Positions 30,705 through 39,787 of a DNA stretch of 50,592 nt are shown here, in pieces. Made by a program: the position numbers and the translations under genes. The number at the start of each line of letters is the position of its first letter. Positions within the stretch are counted from its first letter, which is position 1. Origin of the DNA: Alphaproteobacteria bacterium (GTDB lineage Bacteria > Pseudomonadota > Alphaproteobacteria > SP197); the NCBI GenBank assembly GCA_016869675.1, contig VGDP01000023.1, positions 1 to 50,592 on the forward strand. The letters run 5' to 3'. The notes beneath the pieces were generated by a model. It searched no databases and was not told where the DNA came from. It saw only the letters and a program-made list of their open reading frames with translations.

Positions 30705-31934
30705 ATGGCCGCGTTGCGCGGACCGCTCGGGCTGCGCGACGTCCGGCTCTACCTGCTCGGGCAGCTGCTCGCCCATTTGGCGGGCCAGATCATCACGGTC
30801 GCCGTCGGCTGGCAGATCTACGACCTGACGCGCGACCCGATCGATCTCGGCCTGGCTGGCCTGGTCGAGTTCCTGCCCGCGCTCGTGCTCGTCCTGGTCA
30901 CCGGCCAGGTCGCCGATCGCTTCAACCGGTTGGCCATCATCATCATCTGCGTCCTGGCCGAGGCGGCGCTGGTGCTGGTGCTGCTGGCCTACACGGCCGG
31001 CGGTCCCGAATCCGTCCTGCCGATCTTCGCCATCCTCTTGTGCCTGGGGATTGGGCGAGCGTTCTGGGCCCCGGCCGAACGCGCGCTGCTGCCCAACCTG
31101 GTTCCGACCGAACTCCTTGGGCAAAGCATCGCGCTGTCCACGTCCACATGGCAGGCGGCGACCATCGTCGGGCCGGCCGTGGGCGGGTTGCTGTTCGGCG
31201 TGGCGCCCGAGCTCGCCTACGGCACGGCCGCGGCGTTCCTGATCGGCGCCAGCGTGGCCAACGCCCTCATCCGTCGGCCGGCGCGTGGGCCCCGCGAATC
31301 GGCCGATTGGACCGCGCTGATCGCGGGCTTCCGCTACGTCTGGCGCGAGAAGGTGGTGCTCGGCGCGATTTCGCTCGACCTGTTCGCCGTGCTGCTGGGC
31401 GGTGCCTCGGCGCTGCTGCCGATCTTCGCCCGCGACATCCTTGAGGTCGGCCCCTGGGGTCTCGGCCTCTTGCGCGCCGCGCCGGGCATCGGCGCCGTGG
31501 CCACCGCGTTGGTCCTGGCGCGCTATCCGGTGCGCGACCGGGCGGGCTGGATCATGTTCGGCTGCGTCGGCGTGTTCGGCGCAGCGACGGTCGTGTTCGG
31601 CGTGTCGACCACGGTATGGCTGTCGATCGCGGCACTGGGCGTCATGGGCGCCGCCGACATGGTCAGCGTCTACGTACGGGGAACCTTGATCCAGCTTTGG
31701 ACGCCCGATGGTTTGCGCGGCCGGGTCAACGCGGTCGACATGGTGTTCATCGGTGCTTCGAACCAAGTCGGCGAGTTCCGCGCCGGCACGGTGGCGGCGC
31801 TGATCGGCGCCGTGCCGGCCGTGTTGGTGGGCGGTCTCGGCACCCTCGCCGTGGTCGCCCTGTGGATGGTGCTGTTCCCCGATCTGCGCCGTATTCGCGC
31901 GCTCGAGCCGCCGGAACGGCTCGCCAGCCGCTGA
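30705..31934 (+). CDS. MFS transporter, EntS-like family
   Basis: 409 aa with about 10-12 hydrophobic helices. LLGQLLAHLAGQIITVAVGWQIYDLT at the N-terminus, GIGRAFWAPAERALLPNLVP and STSTWQAATIVGPAVGG are typical of the MFS_3/EntS group, which exports enterobactin and other small molecules. No siderophore genes are nearby, so the substrate is open. It begins 22 nt after ahcY and is likely in the same transcript. The protein ends in a short soluble tail (EPPERLASR). Confidence 0.85.
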   Translation: MAALRGPLGLRDVRLYLLGQLLAHLAGQIITVAVGWQIYDLTRDPIDLGLAGLVEFLPALVLVLVTGQVADRFNRLAIIIICVLAEAALVLVLLAYTAGGPESVLPIFAILLCLGIGRAFWAPAERALLPNLVPTELLGQSIALSTSTWQAATIVGPAVGGLLFGVAPELAYGTAAAFLIGASVANALIRRPARGPRESADWTALIAGFRYVWREKVVLGAISLDLFAVLLGGASALLPIFARDILEVGPWGLGLLRAAPGIGAVATALVLARYPVRDRAGWIMFGCVGVFGAATVVFGVSTTVWLSIAALGVMGAADMVSVYVRGTLIQLWTPDGLRGRVNAVDMVFIGASNQVGEFRAGTVAALIGAVPAVLVGGLGTLAVVALWMVLFPDLRRIRALEPPERLASR

Positions 31935-31981
31935 TGCGGCTCCATGCCCTGAACCACGAGGCGTTGTGGATATCCCGGGGA

Positions 31982-32049
31982 CAAGACCAAGTTCGGTTGT
32001 GGACGATCAGGTCCAGCCCCAGTCCAGGCTGGGGATTTCCTTGGTCTTG
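31982..32049. repeat. Nested inverted repeat, possible terminator or structured RNA
   Basis: A perfect 10-bp inverted repeat, CAAGACCAAG (31982-31991) and CTTGGTCTTG (32040-32049), encloses an inner hairpin CCCCAG/CTGGGG (32017-32022 with 32029-32034, loop TCCAGG). An alternative inner pairing, CCAGCC/GGCTGG, overlaps it. It lies 48 nt after the MFS gene stop and about 165 nt before divL. There is no T-run on either strand. The rest of the 31935-32214 gap shows no convincing small ORF. Confidence 0.5.
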
Positions 32050-32214
32050 ACTAAACGGCCGTACAGTCACGGACGCGCCGCATAAATCGCGCGCGGATGG
32101 GCTGTCTATCTAAAGATTCCTGCGTTCCAGGCCGGCGCCGCGGGCCGTCGGCCCCTTGGTCCGTATTCTATCCAATACATTCTTGACTTTTGAAGTGCTA
32201 AGACTCTTCCTGTG

Positions 32215-34608
32215 ATGGCGGTGCCCAAGATCGAGTCAGGTACGGGACGTTGGCCAGCGCCGGCCCTGGCGATGGCAGGGTCATCGTTTGCCGCTTGGCC
32301 GGTCCAGGCGGCGGCGCTTGATGGCGCGATGGGCACCACCGGGTGGCTCGGCGTGGGCTTTGCCATCGCCGTCGCGTCGCTCCTTGCGGCTCTCGTTCGC
32401 CTGACCAGCCGTTTGCGGCGTGCCGAGCGTCTGCTTGGCGGCCTGCCCGAGGGCCACTGGCACTGGAAGTCGGCGGGCGACGCCGGGGTGCCCTCAGCCG
32501 GGTTGCGGTCGTGGCTGGGCCTGGGCGACGAAGGTGCGGTCGCGTTCGATGCGGTGCTCGCCCGGTTCCCCGACGCCGGTCTTAACACGGCGGTCCAGGC
32601 GCTGCGCTCGGCCGGGACACCGTTCACCATCGATCTTGGCGGCGATGGCTCGGCCATCGCCCGGGGTGTTCCCGTGGCCGGCGGCGGCGCCGTCGTCTGG
32701 TTCGTCGACGCCGCGCCCCTGGCGGAGAGTCTGCGGGGCGCGCGCTCCGAACGCGACGGTTTCCGCGCCATCCTCGACGGCTTGTCATTCCCGGTGTGGC
32801 GGCGCGGCGCCGACCTTTCGCTCGACTGGTGCAACAAGGCGTATGCGGACGCCGTCGAGGCCGCCGACAGCACGGACGCGACGGCGCGCGCGGTCGAGTT
32901 GGCTGGTGGCGGCGACGCCGGCCGGCACCTGGCGCGCCAGGCGGCCGAGCGGCAGGCGCGCGCCAGCGGCAAGGCGCCGATCGTGGTCGACGGTCAGCGC
33001 CGCATGGTCAGCCTGATCGAGACGCCGATCGCCGGCGGCGGCACGGTCGGCGCGGCACAGGACGTCACCGAGGCCGAAGCGGCGCGGCGTGATCTGGAGC
33101 AGCACCTGCTGGCCCAGAAGGAGGTGATGCGCAACCTTACCACGCCGATCGCGGTGCTGGGCACGGACAAGCGTCTGCAGTTTTTCAACGAGGCGTTCGC
33201 GTCCCTGTGGCGCCTCGATTCCGCGTGGCTCGGCACCGAGCCAAGCTACGGCGAGATCCTGGATGCCATGCGCGAACGGCGCCTGCTGCCCGAAATGGCG
33301 GATTTCCGGGCCTACAAGCGCCAGCTTCTCGAGGCGTTCGAGACCGCGACCGAGCCCTCGGAGGACATCCTGCACCGGCCTGACGGCTCGACCGTGCGCA
33401 TCACGATGACGCCGCACCCGCTGGGCGGCGTCGTGTTCACCTACGAGGACGTCACCAGCCGGCTGGCGCTCGAACGCTCGCTGAACACGCAGATCGCGGT
33501 GCAGCGCGCCACGCTCGACAACCTGTTCGAGGCGGTCGCTGTGTTCGGCAGCGACGGACGGCTCAAGCTCAGCAACCCGGGGTTCGCCCGCTTGTGGCGG
33601 CTCGACGAGGCGACGCTCGATGGCGACACGCATATCGCCGACGTGCTGGAGTGGACCAAGGACCTACACGACTACGGGCCCGACTGGGACGCCTACAAGG
33701 CCAACCTGATTGGCCAGATCAGCGAACGCAGCCCGGTATCCTCGCGTATCGAGCGCACCGACGGCACCGTGCTCGAGGTCGCCAGCGTGCCGCTGCCCGA
33801 CGGCGCGACCCTGAACACCTATCTGGACGTGACCGACAGCATCCAGAAGGAGCGCGCGCTGACCGAACGGACCGAGGCGCTGGAGACCGCCGATCGTCTG
33901 AAGTCCGAGTTCATCGCCAACATTTCCTACGAGCTGCGCACGCCGCTCAACACCATCGCCGGGTTCGCCGAGATCCTGGCCAACCAGTATTTCGGAGCCC
34001 TGACCGACCGGCAGACCGAGTACTGCAACGGCATCCTCGACGCGACTCACCAGCTGACCAACACCATCAACGACATCCTCGACCTGGCCTCGATCGAGGC
34101 TCGGCAGATGTCGCTCCGGCTCGAGCGGTTCGACCTGCGCGAGCTGATCGAAGGCATGACGGGCCTGTTGCAGCGGCGTGCCAACCTCGAACAGCTGGCG
34201 CTCGTCTGCTCGTGTTCGCCGAATGTGGGCGAGATGCTGGCCGACCAGCGCCGGGTCAAGCAGATCCTGTTCAACCTGATGAGCAACGCGTTCAAATTCA
34301 CGCCGCCGGGCGGCCGGGTGTCGCTCGACGTGACGCGCGATGGCGGCGACGCGGTGATCGCCGTGACCGACACGGGCATCGGCATCCATTCCGATGAACG
34401 CACCCGCGTGTTCGATCGCTTCCAGCGCGGGCGCTCGGCCTCGCGGCGGCCGGGAACCGGCATTGGGCTGTCGCTTGTCAAGAGCTTCGTCGAACTGCAC
34501 GGCGGCTCGATCGCGTTGGAATCCCACCCCAACACCGGCACGCGCATCGTCTGCCGCATGCCGTTCGAGACGCGCGCCGCGCCCAAGGCCGAGGTCCACG
34601 CGGCGTAG
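32215..34608 (+). CDS. divL: DivL-like PAS sensor kinase with tyrosine in the H-box
   Basis: 797 aa. One membrane helix (WLGVGFAIAVASLLAALV, about residues 43-60) is followed by three PAS-like regions (about 180-290, 300-410, 425-540), a dimerisation/phospho-acceptor domain (565-630) and a HATPase domain (675-790). The H-box reads ANISYELRTPLN: Tyr572 stands where histidine kinases have the phosphorylated His. The N-box (LFNLMSNAFKF), G1 (DTGIGI) and G2 (GTGIGLSLVK) are intact. This combination is the hallmark of Caulobacter DivL, a CckA/DivK-pathway regulator with Tyr550. ahcY-side context and tsaE further downstream agree with that. GTG at 32212 is an equally possible start; no Shine-Dalgarno site is seen. 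Confidence 0.8.
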   Translation: MAVPKIESGTGRWPAPALAMAGSSFAAWPVQAAALDGAMGTTGWLGVGFAIAVASLLAALVRLTSRLRRAERLLGGLPEGHWHWKSAGDAGVPSAGLRSWLGLGDEGAVAFDAVLARFPDAGLNTAVQALRSAGTPFTIDLGGDGSAIARGVPVAGGGAVVWFVDAAPLAESLRGARSERDGFRAILDGLSFPVWRRGADLSLDWCNKAYADAVEAADSTDATARAVELAGGGDAGRHLARQAAERQARASGKAPIVVDGQRRMVSLIETPIAGGGTVGAAQDVTEAEAARRDLEQHLLAQKEVMRNLTTPIAVLGTDKRLQFFNEAFASLWRLDSAWLGTEPSYGEILDAMRERRLLPEMADFRAYKRQLLEAFETATEPSEDILHRPDGSTVRITMTPHPLGGVVFTYEDVTSRLALERSLNTQIAVQRATLDNLFEAVAVFGSDGRLKLSNPGFARLWRLDEATLDGDTHIADVLEWTKDLHDYGPDWDAYKANLIGQISERSPVSSRIERTDGTVLEVASVPLPDGATLNTYLDVTDSIQKERALTERTEALETADRLKSEFIANISYELRTPLNTIAGFAEILANQYFGALTDRQTEYCNGILDATHQLTNTINDILDLASIEARQMSLRLERFDLRELIEGMTGLLQRRANLEQLALVCSCSPNVGEMLADQRRVKQILFNLMSNAFKFTPPGGRVSLDVTRDGGDAVIAVTDTGIGIHSDERTRVFDRFQRGRSASRRPGTGIGLSLVKSFVELHGGSIALESHPNTGTRIVCRMPFETRAAPKAEVHAA

Positions 34609-34627
34609 GGCCGTCGTTCGCGACCGT

Positions 34628-35353
34628 TCAGTCGACGGGTTCGAGCCGGACCGCCGGCTCCGCTGCAGTCCTGGGCAATGCCCGGGCCGCGGACACCCTC
34701 AAGTCCTCGATCATCCGTTCCATGCGCGCGATGTGTGCCACGATGCGGTCCAGGTTGGCGCGCGTGTCCGGGCGATCCATGGTGGCGAGATCGGCGACCA
34801 GGGCTTTGGCGAGCCGCGCCATGCCGTGGAGCGGTGCCTTCAAGTCGCGGCTGGCGACCGAAGCGAAGCCCTCTAGGTTCTCGTTGGCTTGCCGCAGGTC
34901 ACGTTCAAGATCCTTGCGCCGCGTGATGTCGACGATGGTGGCGATCACGCCGACGACACCCGCCATGGCGAAGGGCCGCAGCCCGATCTCGACGGAGAAC
35001 TCGGTACCGTCGCCGCGACGACCGTAGAGTTCGCGCCCCACGCCCATCGCATTCGGCACCGGCTGGGCCGCGTAGTCCCGCCGTTGCCTGACATAGGTGT
35101 CGCGGTGGCGCTCCGGGATGAGACGTTCGACGGCGCCAACGATCAGATCCTCGCGCGCCAGGCAGAACATGCGCTCGACCTCGGTGTTGGCCATCGCCAC
35201 GCGGTCCATGGAAGCGGTGAAGATGACGCCGACCGGCATCGCGTCGAAGATGCGCGCTAGCACGATGGTGTCTTGCATGGCTGTATCCGCCGCACGGACG
35301 GAATCGCGCACGGTCTCGCGCACGTTCAAGACCACGTCGTCCGCCACGCCCAT
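34628..35353 (-). CDS. PAS-domain protein with a degenerate histidine-kinase dimerisation domain
   Basis: 241 aa. A PAS domain (about residues 30-145: IFDAMPVGVIFTASMDRVAMAN, GTEFSVEIGLRPF, VVGVIATIVDITRRK) leads through a coiled coil into a HisKA-like segment, FASVASRDLKAPLHGMARL. In phytochrome-type kinases this motif is SHDLxxPL; here Arg169 replaces the phospho-accepting His. No HATPase domain follows; the protein ends at RLEPVD. It can thus neither bind ATP nor be phosphorylated in the classical way and may act as a sensor or dimerisation partner. Strong AGGAGGAG precedes ATG 35353. It converges on divL with 19 nt between stops. Confidence 0.8.
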   Translation of the reverse strand: MGVADDVVLNVRETVRDSVRAADTAMQDTIVLARIFDAMPVGVIFTASMDRVAMANTEVERMFCLAREDLIVGAVERLIPERHRDTYVRQRRDYAAQPVPNAMGVGRELYGRRGDGTEFSVEIGLRPFAMAGVVGVIATIVDITRRKDLERDLRQANENLEGFASVASRDLKAPLHGMARLAKALVADLATMDRPDTRANLDRIVAHIARMERMIEDLRVSAARALPRTAAEPAVRLEPVD

Positions 35354-35720
35354 CGCGCTCCTCCTGGCGCCAAACTAGCGTTCGAGTGCAAACCCACGTC
35401 CGCGAGGGTGATGGGAACGTGCGAAGAATTCGTTATCAAGAAGGACCCGGGAGACAGCAGGACCAGTCAAGACAAGACACAACGAGCACGCGCATGTGCG
35501 GTTAAACATCCTGTGGCGGAGCGACCGAGTTCGACAACGAGTCTATCCCCCGTTCGAAGAAGACTACGGACTGCCTGGGTCCGAGCCGCGCCGTGGCGCG
35601 CCGCGTCGTTCACGGCGACGTGACCGCCCTCGGCGCTGGACGCCGGGCGCCGTCCTGCCCATCTTGTACGTGTGGCCCCGTGGCGCCAGCGGGCGACCCG
35701 GCCGGGGTCCAGGAGGAACG
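35354..35720. other. 367-bp divergent intergenic region
   Basis: This lies between the starts of the PAS protein (minus) and msrA (plus) and must hold both promoters. It is less GC-rich than the flanks around 35395-35515. GGAAC and CGTT occur at about 35413-35433 but with only 12 nt between them, too close for an EcfG-type promoter. No convincing small ORF, RNA gene or repeat was found. The last part before msrA carries AGGAGG at 35711-35716, the msrA ribosome-binding site. Confidence 0.6.
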
Positions 35721-36347
35721 ATGCTCGACACGATGACCGGCGGCCTGCTCGTCGAACCCGAGGATGTGCCCGATCCGGCGCTGGACGAGACGCCGGGCGA
35801 GGCCACGGAGCGCTCGATCGTGCTGGGTGGCGGCTGCTTCTGGTGCACCGAGGCGGTGTTCAAGGCGCTGGATGGCGTGCTCGACGTACGGCCGGGCTAC
35901 GCCGGCGGCACCGCCGCCACGGCGGATTATCGCACCGTGTGCGGCGGGCGCACCGACCATGCCGAGGTCGTCGAGGTGCGCTACGACCCGCGCCGCGCCA
36001 GCCTGGGCCAGATCCTGAAGGTCTTCTTCGCGGTCGCCCACGACCCGACCCAGCGCGACCGGCAGGGCAACGACCGGGGGCGCCAATACCGGTCCGTGGT
36101 GTTCTTCGGCGACGACGACCAGCGCCGCATCGCCGCCGCGTACATCGCCCAGCTCGACGCGGCGCGGGTGTTCGGTGGCCCCATCGTCACGACGCTCGAG
36201 CCCCGGGGTCGCTTCTTCGTGGCCGAGGACTATCATCACGATTTCGCCGCGCGGAACCCCTATCAGCCCTATGTCGTCTACGTCTCCCAGCCGAAGGTGG
36301 AGAAGCTGCGCGCCCACTTCCCCGACAAGCTGAAGTCCGACGCCTGA
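35721..36347 (+). CDS. msrA: Peptide-methionine (S)-S-oxide reductase MsrA
   Basis: 208 aa. The catalytic Cys39 is in [30 protein letters not shown] and [11 protein letters not shown] are further MsrA blocks. Note the GCFWCTE motif, with a second cysteine (Cys42) three residues on, as in many bacterial MsrAs. It reduces the S-epimer of methionine sulfoxide in proteins, normally with thioredoxin; trxA lies at 47.9 kb. ATG 35721 is fixed by AGGAGG 4 nt upstream. The protein is cytoplasmic, with an acidic 30-residue N-terminal extension and no signal peptide. Confidence 0.95.
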   Translation: MLDTMTGGLLVEPEDVPDPALDETPGEATERSIVLGGGCFWCTEAVFKALDGVLDVRPGYAGGTAATADYRTVCGGRTDHAEVVEVRYDPRRASLGQILKVFFAVAHDPTQRDRQGNDRGRQYRSVVFFGDDDQRRIAAAYIAQLDAARVFGGPIVTTLEPRGRFFVAEDYHHDFAARNPYQPYVVYVSQPKVEKLRAHFPDKLKSDA

Positions 36348-36373
36348 CAAACACGCCCGATCGAGGACGCGCC

Positions 36374-36871
36374 ATGACCACCCGTGCCGCCACCACACGC
36401 CCCGACCGCTCGGCCGCCGGTTTCGACTTGGCCGAGCCGAACGGCGCCGAGATGGCTCGGCTGACCGCCGGCCTGACGCCTGAGGAGCGGCGCGTGTTGC
36501 TCGACCACGGCACCGAGCGGCCGTTCTGCGGCACCCTGCTCGACAACAAGATGGACGGCACCTACGTCTGCCGCGTCTGTGGCCTGCCGCTGTTCCGCTC
36601 GGACGCCAAGTTCGAGTCCGGCACCGGCTGGCCCAGCTTCTTCGCGCCCTATGACCGCCACCACATCGCGCACCTGCGCGACACCAGCTACGGCATGGAA
36701 CGGACCGAGATCCGTTGCGCGCGCTGCGACGGCCATCTGGGCCATGTGTTCCCCGACGGCCCACCGCCCACCAGCACGCGCTTCTGCCTCAACTCGGTGT
36801 CCATGGACTTCGTCGCCAAAGGCCGGCCGCTGCCCGATCCGCTCGGTCGCGGCGATCCCTCGACCGCCTGA
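36374..36871 (+). CDS. msrB: Peptide-methionine (R)-S-oxide reductase MsrB
   Basis: 165 aa. Four zinc cysteines are present as two CxxC pairs (C66/C69 and C115/C118), followed by [22 protein letters not shown], in which Cys138 is catalytic. [10 protein letters not shown] is the substrate-binding tryptophan loop. It reduces the R-epimer of methionine sulfoxide, complementing MsrA encoded 26 nt upstream in the same operon. Its stop codon directly abuts the stop of the convergent CorC-like gene. Confidence 0.96.
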   Translation: MTTRAATTRPDRSAAGFDLAEPNGAEMARLTAGLTPEERRVLLDHGTERPFCGTLLDNKMDGTYVCRVCGLPLFRSDAKFESGTGWPSFFAPYDRHHIAHLRDTSYGMERTEIRCARCDGHLGHVFPDGPPPTSTRFCLNSVSMDFVAKGRPLPDPLGRGDPSTA

Positions 36872-38191
36872 TCAGGCCTCCGGCTCGACCTCGACGCCCG
36901 GCTCGGCGGCGGGCACGACCAGCACTTTGTCGATGCGGCGGCCGTCCATGTCGACGACCTCGAAACGCGTGCCGCGCCAGACGATCGCCTCGCCGGTCGC
37001 CGGCAGGTGGCCCAGCCGCCACAGGTCGAACCCGGCCAGGGTCTCGTAGTCGTCGCCCGCCAGGGCGCGCAGGCCTGTCTCGGACTCGACCTCGGCGATG
37101 GCGGCCATGCCGTCGATCAGCCAGGACCCATCGGCGCGGCGCGCGAAACAGGGCGCGGTGTCGTCGCGTCCCTCGGGCAGGGTGCCCGCGATCGCCCGCA
37201 GCACGTCGGTCAGCGTGACCAGACCTTCGATGGTGCCGTACTCGTCGGCCACGATCGCCAGATGCTCGCCCGAGGCCCGGAAGCGTGCCAGCAGATCGAG
37301 CGCCGACGTTCCCTCCGGCACCACCAGCGGCCGCGCGGCACTGGCCAGCAGGTCGAACGGCTTGCCGTCGATCATGCGGTCCAGCACGTCCTTGGCGCGC
37401 ACGACGCCGACCAGCTCGTCCAGCGTGCCGCGGCACAGCGGCAGGCGCGATCGCGTCGCCGCGCGCAGGGCGACGCGCTGGTCATCGCGCTCGGACTCCG
37501 CGTCGAGCCACTCAATCGCCGGGCGCAGGGTCATGATCGTGCGCACCGAGCGGTCGGCCAGGCGCAGCACGCGTTCGATCAAGCGGTGTTCCTCCGGTTC
37601 CAGAACGCCAGACCGCACGCCCTCGGCCAAGATCAGGCGCACCTCGTCCTCGGTGTGGGCGTGCGCCGCCTCGGCGGGGCGGCGGGCGCCGAAGGCGCGC
37701 ACGATGCCCTCGGTCGACGCCTCGAGCAGCCAGACCAGCGGGCCGGCCCGCCGCGCCAGCCAGCTCATGGGCCGCGCGACGCGGGCGGCGATGCGTTCGG
37801 GCCGGATTAGCGCCAAACGCTTCGGCACCAATTCGCCGATCACCAGCGAGGCGTATGTTATGGCGCCTATCACCAGGGCGAAGCCGACTGTTTCGCCGTG
37901 CGGCACGATCCAGGCGACACGGTCGAGCCGCTCGCCCAGCTCCTCGGCCAGGGTGGCGCCGCCCAGCGCGCCGGCCGCGATGCCGACGAAGGTGATGCCG
38001 ATCTGCACGCTGGACAGGAACCGGCTTGGTTCGCCGAGCAGGGCGAGCGCGTGCGCCGCGCCGCGGTCGCCCGCCTCGGCCATGGCGGCCAGGCGCGAAC
38101 GCCGGGCCGAGACGATCGCCATCTCGGACATGGCGAGTCCGCCGTTCATAAGCGTCAGCGCGATCAGGGCGACGATGTGCCAGACGTACAC
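36872..38191 (-). CDS. CNNM/CorC-family (hemolysin-related) membrane protein
   Basis: 439 aa. N-terminal CNNM membrane domain (about residues 1-190: LIALTLMNGGLAMSEMAIVSARRSRL, SVQIGITFVGIAAGALGG, SLVIGELVPKRLAL), then a CBS pair (about 215-345: DRSVRTIMTLRPAIEWLD, ADEYGTIEGLVTLTDVL) and a C-terminal CorC/HlyC transporter-associated domain (WLIDGMAAIAEVESETGL). Family members have been linked to Mg2+/Co2+ transport; the hemolysin name is historical. GTG 38191 has GGGAGGT upstream. Confidence 0.92.
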   Translation of the reverse strand: MYVWHIVALIALTLMNGGLAMSEMAIVSARRSRLAAMAEAGDRGAAHALALLGEPSRFLSSVQIGITFVGIAAGALGGATLAEELGERLDRVAWIVPHGETVGFALVIGAITYASLVIGELVPKRLALIRPERIAARVARPMSWLARRAGPLVWLLEASTEGIVRAFGARRPAEAAHAHTEDEVRLILAEGVRSGVLEPEEHRLIERVLRLADRSVRTIMTLRPAIEWLDAESERDDQRVALRAATRSRLPLCRGTLDELVGVVRAKDVLDRMIDGKPFDLLASAARPLVVPEGTSALDLLARFRASGEHLAIVADEYGTIEGLVTLTDVLRAIAGTLPEGRDDTAPCFARRADGSWLIDGMAAIAEVESETGLRALAGDDYETLAGFDLWRLGHLPATGEAIVWRGTRFEVVDMDGRRIDKVLVVPAAEPGVEVEPEA

Positions 38192-38225
38192 GGTGACCTC
38201 CCTAAAATCAGGGCGGGGCGCGCGG

Positions 38226-39239
38226 TCAGAAACGGCCCGGGACGCCCGTGGTCGTCGAATACTCGAAGTGCAGCGCCGCGCCGGGATGGACGAGGTGGTG
38301 CATGGCGTGGGCGGCCATCGCCGCCTCGGCGAAGCCCGACAGGATCAGCTTCAGCTTGCCGGGGTAGGCGACGATGTCGCCCACGGCGAAGACGCGCGCC
38401 ACGTTGGTGGCCAGTGTCGCGGGATCGACGCGGATCAGGTTGCGCTCCAGCGCCAGGCCCCAGCCCGCGATGGGACCAAGCTCCATGGCCAGACCGAAGA
38501 ACGGCAGCAGCACGTCGGCCGGCAGCGTCTTGCGCGCGCCGTCCAGGGTGGCGACCACGACGCCGGTCAGCCGGTCGCCGTCGGCCTCCAGTTCGGCGAG
38601 CTGGTAGGGCACCACCAGCTCGATCCGTCCTTCCTTGGCCAAGGCCTCGAGGCGCGCGGCGCTCTCAGCCGCGGCACGGAACTTCGGCCGCCGGTGCACC
38701 ACCTGCACCGAGGCCGCGACCTCGGCCAGGCTGATCGCCCAGTCCACCGCCGAATCGCCGCCGCCCGCGATGACCACGCGCTTTCCCCGCAGGTCGTCAC
38801 GCCGCCGCACCAGATACTGCACGCCCTTGCCCTCGTGGCGTTCGATGCCCGGGATCGGCGGCCGGTTGGGCCCGAAGGCGCCGCACCCCGCCGCGATCAG
38901 CAGCGCCCGGGCGCGGATCGCCGTGCCCTTGGAGGTGGTGACCACCAGGCCGTCCCCGGACGGCTCGAACGCGGTCACCTGCTCGCCCAGGTGATAGGTG
39001 GGCGCGAAGGGCGCCGCCTGCTCGGTCAACCGCTCGACCAGGTCCTGGGCGTCGATGCGCGGGTAGGCTGGGATGTCGTAGATCGGCTTTTCCGGGTAGA
39101 GCGCCACGCACTGGCCGCCGGCCACGTCCAGCGCGTCGACCACGTGGCAACGCATCCGGAGCATGCCGGCCTCGAAGACCGCGAACAGGCCGACCGGTCC
39201 GGCGCCGACGACGACGATATCGGTCTCGTGCTGGGTCAT
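38226..39239 (-). CDS. Ferredoxin/flavodoxin-NADP+ reductase, thioredoxin reductase-like type
   Basis: 337 aa. FAD motif DIVVVGAGPVGLFAVFEAG, NADPH motif VVIAGGGDSAVDWAISLA and C-terminal VFAVGDIVAYPGKLKLILSGFAEA. The CxxC redox pair of thioredoxin reductase is absent and the C-terminal extension EYSTTTGVPG is present; both are marks of the TrxR-like ferredoxin-NADP reductases (YumC type). It exchanges electrons between NADPH and ferredoxin or flavodoxin. It begins 34 nt upstream-side of the CorC-like gene and could be co-transcribed with it. The start ATG at 39239 has only a weak ribosome-binding site. Confidence 0.92.
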   Translation of the reverse strand: MTQHETDIVVVGAGPVGLFAVFEAGMLRMRCHVVDALDVAGGQCVALYPEKPIYDIPAYPRIDAQDLVERLTEQAAPFAPTYHLGEQVTAFEPSGDGLVVTTSKGTAIRARALLIAAGCGAFGPNRPPIPGIERHEGKGVQYLVRRRDDLRGKRVVIAGGGDSAVDWAISLAEVAASVQVVHRRPKFRAAAESAARLEALAKEGRIELVVPYQLAELEADGDRLTGVVVATLDGARKTLPADVLLPFFGLAMELGPIAGWGLALERNLIRVDPATLATNVARVFAVGDIVAYPGKLKLILSGFAEAAMAAHAMHHLVHPGAALHFEYSTTTGVPGRF

Positions 39240-39313
39240 CGGTGCGGACTATCACGGTGGCCTCGTGTCTTGGCAAGGCCGCGCCGGCGGCCTAGATACT
39301 GCTGCCGCCCCCG

Positions 39314-39787
39314 ATGAATCGCGCCGTCGCCCGCACCGTGTCCCTGCCCGATCCCGCCGCCACCCGCACGCTCGGCGCCCGCATCGCGCGCGCGCTCGGC
39401 CCCGGCGACGTGGTCGCGCTGGAAGGGCCGCTTGGCGCGGGCAAGACCGCGCTCGCCCGCGCCATCCTGGCCGCGCTCGGCGTCGCCGGCGAGGTGCCCA
39501 GCCCGACCTTCACCCTGGTGCAGACCTACGAGACCCGGCGCGGCGAGGCCTGGCACGTCGATCTCTACCGCCTGTGCGACTCAGGCGAGGCGCGCGAACT
39601 CGGGCTTGAGGACGCGTTCGCCGCCGCGATCTGCCTGGTGGAATGGCCCGATCGCCTGGGCACCGCGCTGCCCGACGACCGGCTCGCGGTGGCGCTCGCC
39701 TTCGCCGACGATGCCGAGGCGCGCCACGCCGAGCTGATCGGCCACGGGACCTGGGCGGAACGGATCGATGATGTCCTCGACACCTGA
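39314..39787 (+). CDS. tsaE: tRNA threonylcarbamoyladenosine biosynthesis ATPase TsaE
   Basis: 157 aa. Walker A is GPLGAGKT (residues 38-45), then VPSPTFTLVQTYE and WHVDLYRLCDSGEARELGLED, with VEWPDRLG toward the end; all are TsaE blocks. TsaE is the P-loop ATPase that resets the TsaBD complex in making t6A37 on ANN-decoding tRNAs. It overlaps the next gene by 20 nt. The divergent gap to the reductase gene is 74 bp. Confidence 0.95.
   Translation: MNRAVARTVSLPDPAATRTLGARIARALGPGDVVALEGPLGAGKTALARAILAALGVAGEVPSPTFTLVQTYETRRGEAWHVDLYRLCDSGEARELGLEDAFAAAICLVEWPDRLGTALPDDRLAVALAFADDAEARHAELIGHGTWAERIDDVLDT

Noticed and set aside
35412-35434. EcfG-type promoter (GGAAC ... CGTT) before msrA
   Set aside because: The two boxes are only about 12 nt apart instead of 16-18.
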